From positions 248,001 to 312,000 of the forward strand of contig LT598457.1 in NCBI GenBank assembly GCA_900074725.1: 64,000 nucleotides of DNA. Reading direction: 5' to 3'. A program made the position numbers and the translations under genes. Numbering within the stretch: the stretch's first letter is position 1; each line of letters starts with the position of its first letter. This stretch comes from Lachancea dasiensis. Taxonomy: Eukaryota > Ascomycota > Saccharomycetes > Saccharomycetales > Saccharomycetaceae. The notes under the pieces are model-generated. The model made no database searches. It was given only the letters and a program-made list of their open reading frames with translations, and was not told the DNA's origin. Of this stretch, positions 60,563 through 64,000 are shown piece after piece.

Positions 60563-63500
60563 TCATTTCCAAAATAAGTTATTGATTTGTCTGATTAGCC
60601 TGCCACTAGCGAAGGCTATGGTGACTAAAACGATTACCACCTGAATGACAATCAAAGTCAAACTGGCAAACATGAATCGAGGGCAAAAAATTTTCCACAC
60701 CATCAAGTGTCTTCTGAAATGCGTAACCCAGACAAAAGAGCTCAGACACAAGACTGTGTTGTATATCAAGAGCATACCACAGTTAGATACGACACGAGCC
60801 AGGAGTGTTTGAGGTTTTAAAACAGTAGGTGGCTGTTTCCACAAGGTAAGCAACGCAACAGACAATGCTATTAGGATGTGAGGGCCGAAGGTATTCATAG
60901 TAATTCCCAGATGCGTGAAGGGGAATGTTATGCGTTCCGTCAATACAAACCCAACGTCCCATTGAACAGCAGGAATGGTTGCTTGGTGTCCAGTAGAGAA
61001 GAACTGCTGATATGCTAGTAAACCCATGGCAACTGGGCCGATGAGGTTTTCCTTCAACTTCAAAAGATCAAATATTTCCAACAACGAAAGAAGCTGGTTG
61101 CACATGAGAAACAGTGATATTTGGGCGAGCGGCTTGTTGAACAACATTATGCACAGTAAGAAGTTGATAACCAACAAAAAAAACTGAGATCCATATACAT
61201 TCGTGTAGCCTAATATGGTAGCCTGCTGTGACTTAACATCATTATTATGTATGTTCAGTTTCACACAAAGCGGTCCCATCATCCAGCCAACGTTAGCCGC
61301 AATTAGTGAAAAGCCAGCGATAATTCTCGATATCGTCAGCTTTAGTATTTTGACATCCCAGGAAAAGCCCGGGATAGTGTTTTCCAAAGCACAGATGGCC
61401 CAATAGACGAAATTCACTAGTAAAGCCCATCGCAGAAATTGGCCGATCCATATAGGTGCTGCCGCCTGATAAGATGAACAAACGTTGTAGTAGCCCTTGA
61501 CACAGGTTGGTAAAAATGCGATAACAACGAGACAGAGTAGCAAACTCCAATAAGAATAGTTGTTTGCGGTAGTAAAAGTGGCCTGACAGTACTCACCTTG
61601 CTCTTCCCTACAAATCGTAATCGTAGAAGCAAGTCTAGTGCACATAATTAGAACGACTGAATGGTAAGCACCCACCAGGCGAGCAAACCTCCCTAAAGGA
61701 GATTCAGAGATGGATTCTAAAGGCTGCTTTCCCTGCGCAGAGTTTCTTCTTTCACCCATGGCTGCCGCTAATAAAGCGGTCGTAAGCCGTCTTTTTGGCA
61801 AAAATGTGAATTCATAGAGTGTTAACAAGCCCAGTGTAGCCAGAAAAAACCCTACAATTCTATCCTCCCAGATCGTGAACGAATTGGAAGTAAAAAGTAG
61901 GGCATGCAGAGTAATAAAAAGGGCTGCTATTCTCGACCAGTAATCGGACAAGTCTTCCACAAACTTTCTACAGAGCCAGCTAGCGTTGTAGCGATCCAAA
62001 ATTGTGATCAAGCATCCACTTATTATCCCAATAGCTGTTGCTAGTAGTGAACACCAAAACCAGTTTCCAAGGAATGCAGGCTGGTGGAGGACGTAAAATA
62101 TTCCACTGAAACAAACGTTTGAAATTAGCGAGATTATAGTAATTGATGGAACAAACTCTGAAACCATTTGTCCAATTACAATTGAGGGAATCAGTTTTGT
62201 AATAATAATGAGTAAAACCAGGGAGGCTGTTAATAGCGCTATTCCTGTTGCTATACTAGAATAGTCAAATCTTGCCCACAAATCTTTGCATGACTCCAAA
62301 AAAAGTTGTTGATATTCATAAGCTTTAGAGCTGTCAAGAAGGGCGCTATTCCATAGTTCTTCTAATTCTTCTTTTTTCCTGGGATCATTAATAACTTTGC
62401 TAACCTCGTTATAGTCCCTGATTTGGTTCACAGTAATGCGACGATAGCTATCCAGATCTTCTCCAGTACGAGCAATTTCCTCGATAGGCCAGCCTATATT
62501 ATTGAATGGAATTGGTAAGCCGAGAAGAAGCGCGATGGAAGGGACTAGATCTATCTGGTGTACATGGCGGTAGCTTTCACCAAGAGAGGTTACATTGTAA
62601 TATGACGAATCAAAATTTCTCCACATTTTTGGCTGTTTAGAGTAAAGCCATAGAGCAGCCTCTAATTCCGCTCTAGAATCGCCCCCATGATTACCAGTGT
62701 GGTCCATACCGTGGTCTCCCATGACCACCAATAGAGTATCGTCATCAATCTTACCGCAAATCTGCTTTATGAAATCATTTGCTTGAAGCTGCTTCTCCTT
62801 CATAGTGAAGTGATCTGGTCCATACTTGTGTCCGACATGGTCAATGCCTAACATATGTCCAATCAAGATGTCCCAGTTGCTGGACTTCGCTGCGTCCGCC
62901 AAAAGATGCTGTTCAAAAAAGTCGATAACCCCATTGTCTACAGTGTCTAGATCCCACACGTTGAGCGACTCGAAAGGTTTACTAGAGGGAGAGAGAAAGG
63001 GCTTAAACAAGGCATCCCAAGTGTCGTCACCAGCAAAATAGACCGTCTTATTGTGGAGGTACATCTGCTTGATTATGTTGTCCTCCTCTATTACTGAGCC
63101 GTCAAAGTTAGATCCTGCATCTATAAAGGTCGGCAAAGATCCCGTCGTGAGGCCCTTTAGCCGCTGTAGAGTTGTTGTAGGAGGATCTGCCAAAAATTTC
63201 AGGAGGAGGGAAGAGCTCTCATTGCCGTATGTGTGGAAAACATCAAAGTTGTTGTGGTAATTGGGGTTATACTTATGATCGGCAGAATTGACGGGTATTG
63301 TAAAATCAAATCTTAGAGCATCTATCACTAATATCACGCATTTGCTGAATTTTTGTTCAGATAGCACATCAGTTGCAACGTCGTCCAGCACATTCCGCGT
63401 CAGTAAAAATCCTTTGGCGAAAAACATGATTGCAATGATCTGGAGAATGGCTAGCGAACCCATCAAATATATGTACAATCGATGAGTTGTTTTAAACCGC

Positions 63501-63595
63501 TGCAGACGTGACCAGTGAAGCCGTTTGTCCTCAATCGAGCTATTGAATATACTTTTCTTCACCCTCGTTTCATCAGACACATCTATTGGAGACAT
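60563..63595 (-). CDS. GPI13: Gpi13, GPI ethanolamine-phosphate transferase 3
   Basis: Adds phosphoethanolamine to the third mannose of the GPI anchor precursor in the ER; essential in S. cerevisiae. The 1010 residues compare with 1017. One N-terminal signal-anchor helix (YLMGSLAILQIIAIMFFAKG) precedes a lumenal alkaline-phosphatase-type domain with metal-site motifs VILVIDALRFDF, HMLGIDHVGHKYGPDH and VMGDHGMDHTGNHGGDS. About 14 membrane helices follow. The start is the first ATG at 63595. Confidence 0.97.
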   Translation of the reverse strand: MSPIDVSDETRVKKSIFNSSIEDKRLHWSRLQRFKTTHRLYIYLMGSLAILQIIAIMFFAKGFLLTRNVLDDVATDVLSEQKFSKCVILVIDALRFDFTIPVNSADHKYNPNYHNNFDVFHTYGNESSSLLLKFLADPPTTTLQRLKGLTTGSLPTFIDAGSNFDGSVIEEDNIIKQMYLHNKTVYFAGDDTWDALFKPFLSPSSKPFESLNVWDLDTVDNGVIDFFEQHLLADAAKSSNWDILIGHMLGIDHVGHKYGPDHFTMKEKQLQANDFIKQICGKIDDDTLLVVMGDHGMDHTGNHGGDSRAELEAALWLYSKQPKMWRNFDSSYYNVTSLGESYRHVHQIDLVPSIALLLGLPIPFNNIGWPIEEIARTGEDLDSYRRITVNQIRDYNEVSKVINDPRKKEELEELWNSALLDSSKAYEYQQLFLESCKDLWARFDYSSIATGIALLTASLVLLIIITKLIPSIVIGQMVSEFVPSITIISLISNVCFSGIFYVLHQPAFLGNWFWCSLLATAIGIISGCLITILDRYNASWLCRKFVEDLSDYWSRIAALFITLHALLFTSNSFTIWEDRIVGFFLATLGLLTLYEFTFLPKRRLTTALLAAAMGERRNSAQGKQPLESISESPLGRFARLVGAYHSVVLIMCTRLASTITICREEQGEYCQATFTTANNYSYWSLLLCLVVIAFLPTCVKGYYNVCSSYQAAAPIWIGQFLRWALLVNFVYWAICALENTIPGFSWDVKILKLTISRIIAGFSLIAANVGWMMGPLCVKLNIHNNDVKSQQATILGYTNVYGSQFFLLVINFLLCIMLFNKPLAQISLFLMCNQLLSLLEIFDLLKLKENLIGPVAMGLLAYQQFFSTGHQATIPAVQWDVGFVLTERITFPFTHLGITMNTFGPHILIALSVALLTLWKQPPTVLKPQTLLARVVSNCGMLLIYNTVLCLSSFVWVTHFRRHLMVWKIFCPRFMFASLTLIVIQVVIVLVTIAFASGRLIRQINNLFWK

Positions 63596-64000
63596 CGCCT
63601 CTTGGACTGGAACACTGTTTTTATCTATTGAGAAACAACTGATCGGAACCGGACATTATGTTTTCTTAACCCGAACAGCAACCAAATTAGCGATTTGACA
63701 ATTTAGTGAAGAGTGATGTTGCCCAATTCCTGCTTTGACATGGTGCCGAGCATCGTTCGGGAATAGGAATAACGAAAAATAATACAACTCGTATCTCTAC
63801 CTTTCGAATTCCTCCCATATTAGTACACTTTAAGCTACTTTCTATAAACTTCGAGCTATGCATACCATATAAAATAAAGGTTGAAAGCAAACATTGTCCC
63901 GAATTCATTGAGTTGTGAACTCTAAGATTTCTGGGTAACTTGCGGCTGAGCGAACGTCAGTGACATGTGAGCCTATGGCCTTTAACATCCGCTGAATATT
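63596..64000. other. Upstream of GPI13, no gene in view
   Basis: 405 bp at the window edge. The minus-strand frame 63687-63908 resembles nothing; the next gene would lie beyond the window. Confidence 0.4.

Overview
The window looks like nuclear chromosomal DNA from a budding yeast of the family Saccharomycetaceae that branched before the whole-genome duplication (WGD). Genes are compact and mostly intronless, and introns carry yeast signals (GTATGT or GTACGT donors, TACTAAC-type branch points). Genes that Saccharomyces cerevisiae splits between the left arms of chromosomes XII (YLL) and VIII (YHL) are interleaved here as one single-copy series: RPL8, GUT1, FPS1, GOS1, ATG10, SDH2, VPS13, ECM29, UBI4, ENT4, PRP19, OCA5, WSC4, RIM101, GRC3, RIX7, IRC19, a YLL032C homologue, SNF6 and GPI13. 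That is the order expected of the unduplicated ancestor. The genus (Lachancea, Torulaspora or another) cannot be fixed from this window alone.

Layout. Positions 1-1036 hold the 5' part of RPL7 (two introns, 11-nt first exon) with an snR39/snR59-type C/D snoRNA in intron 2. A sister snoRNA (SNR39B type) lies just upstream at 1565-1662. From 2.1 to 9.6 kb is a less conserved accessory stretch: a Myb/SANT-like regulator, a 1.9-2.0 kb gene-poor gap with four helically phased AP-1/Gcn4-like sites, then a major facilitator exporter, a medium-chain oxidoreductase and a Zn2Cys6 regulator that look like a small functional cluster. PIS1 and RPL8 follow.

From 13.5 to 21.4 kb is a glycerol neighbourhood: glycerol kinase GUT1, a decayed second copy of GUT1 (about 16.58-18.65 kb, found by collinear similarity), and the glycerol channel FPS1, which here keeps two canonical NPA motifs. 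From 21.4 to 63.6 kb the conserved housekeeping series continues: SNARE (GOS1), autophagy E2-like enzyme (ATG10), complex II (SDH2), lipid-transfer bridge (VPS13), proteasome adaptor (ECM29), polyubiquitin (UBI4), ENTH protein (ENT4), splicing ubiquitin ligase (PRP19), TBC protein (OCA5), cell-wall sensor (WSC4), pH-response regulator (RIM101), rRNA-processing kinase (GRC3), ribosome-biogenesis AAA ATPase (RIX7), and others.

The points most worth checking are the GUT1 relic beside the live gene, short 5' introns inferred in PRP19 and GRC3 that S. cerevisiae lacks, an apparent +1 frame change near the end of ECM29, the paired snR39/SNR39B snoRNAs aimed at rRNA bases two nucleotides apart, and the accessory transporter/oxidoreductase/regulator cluster. 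No transposon, virus-like element, CRISPR array, tRNA or centromere could be supported.
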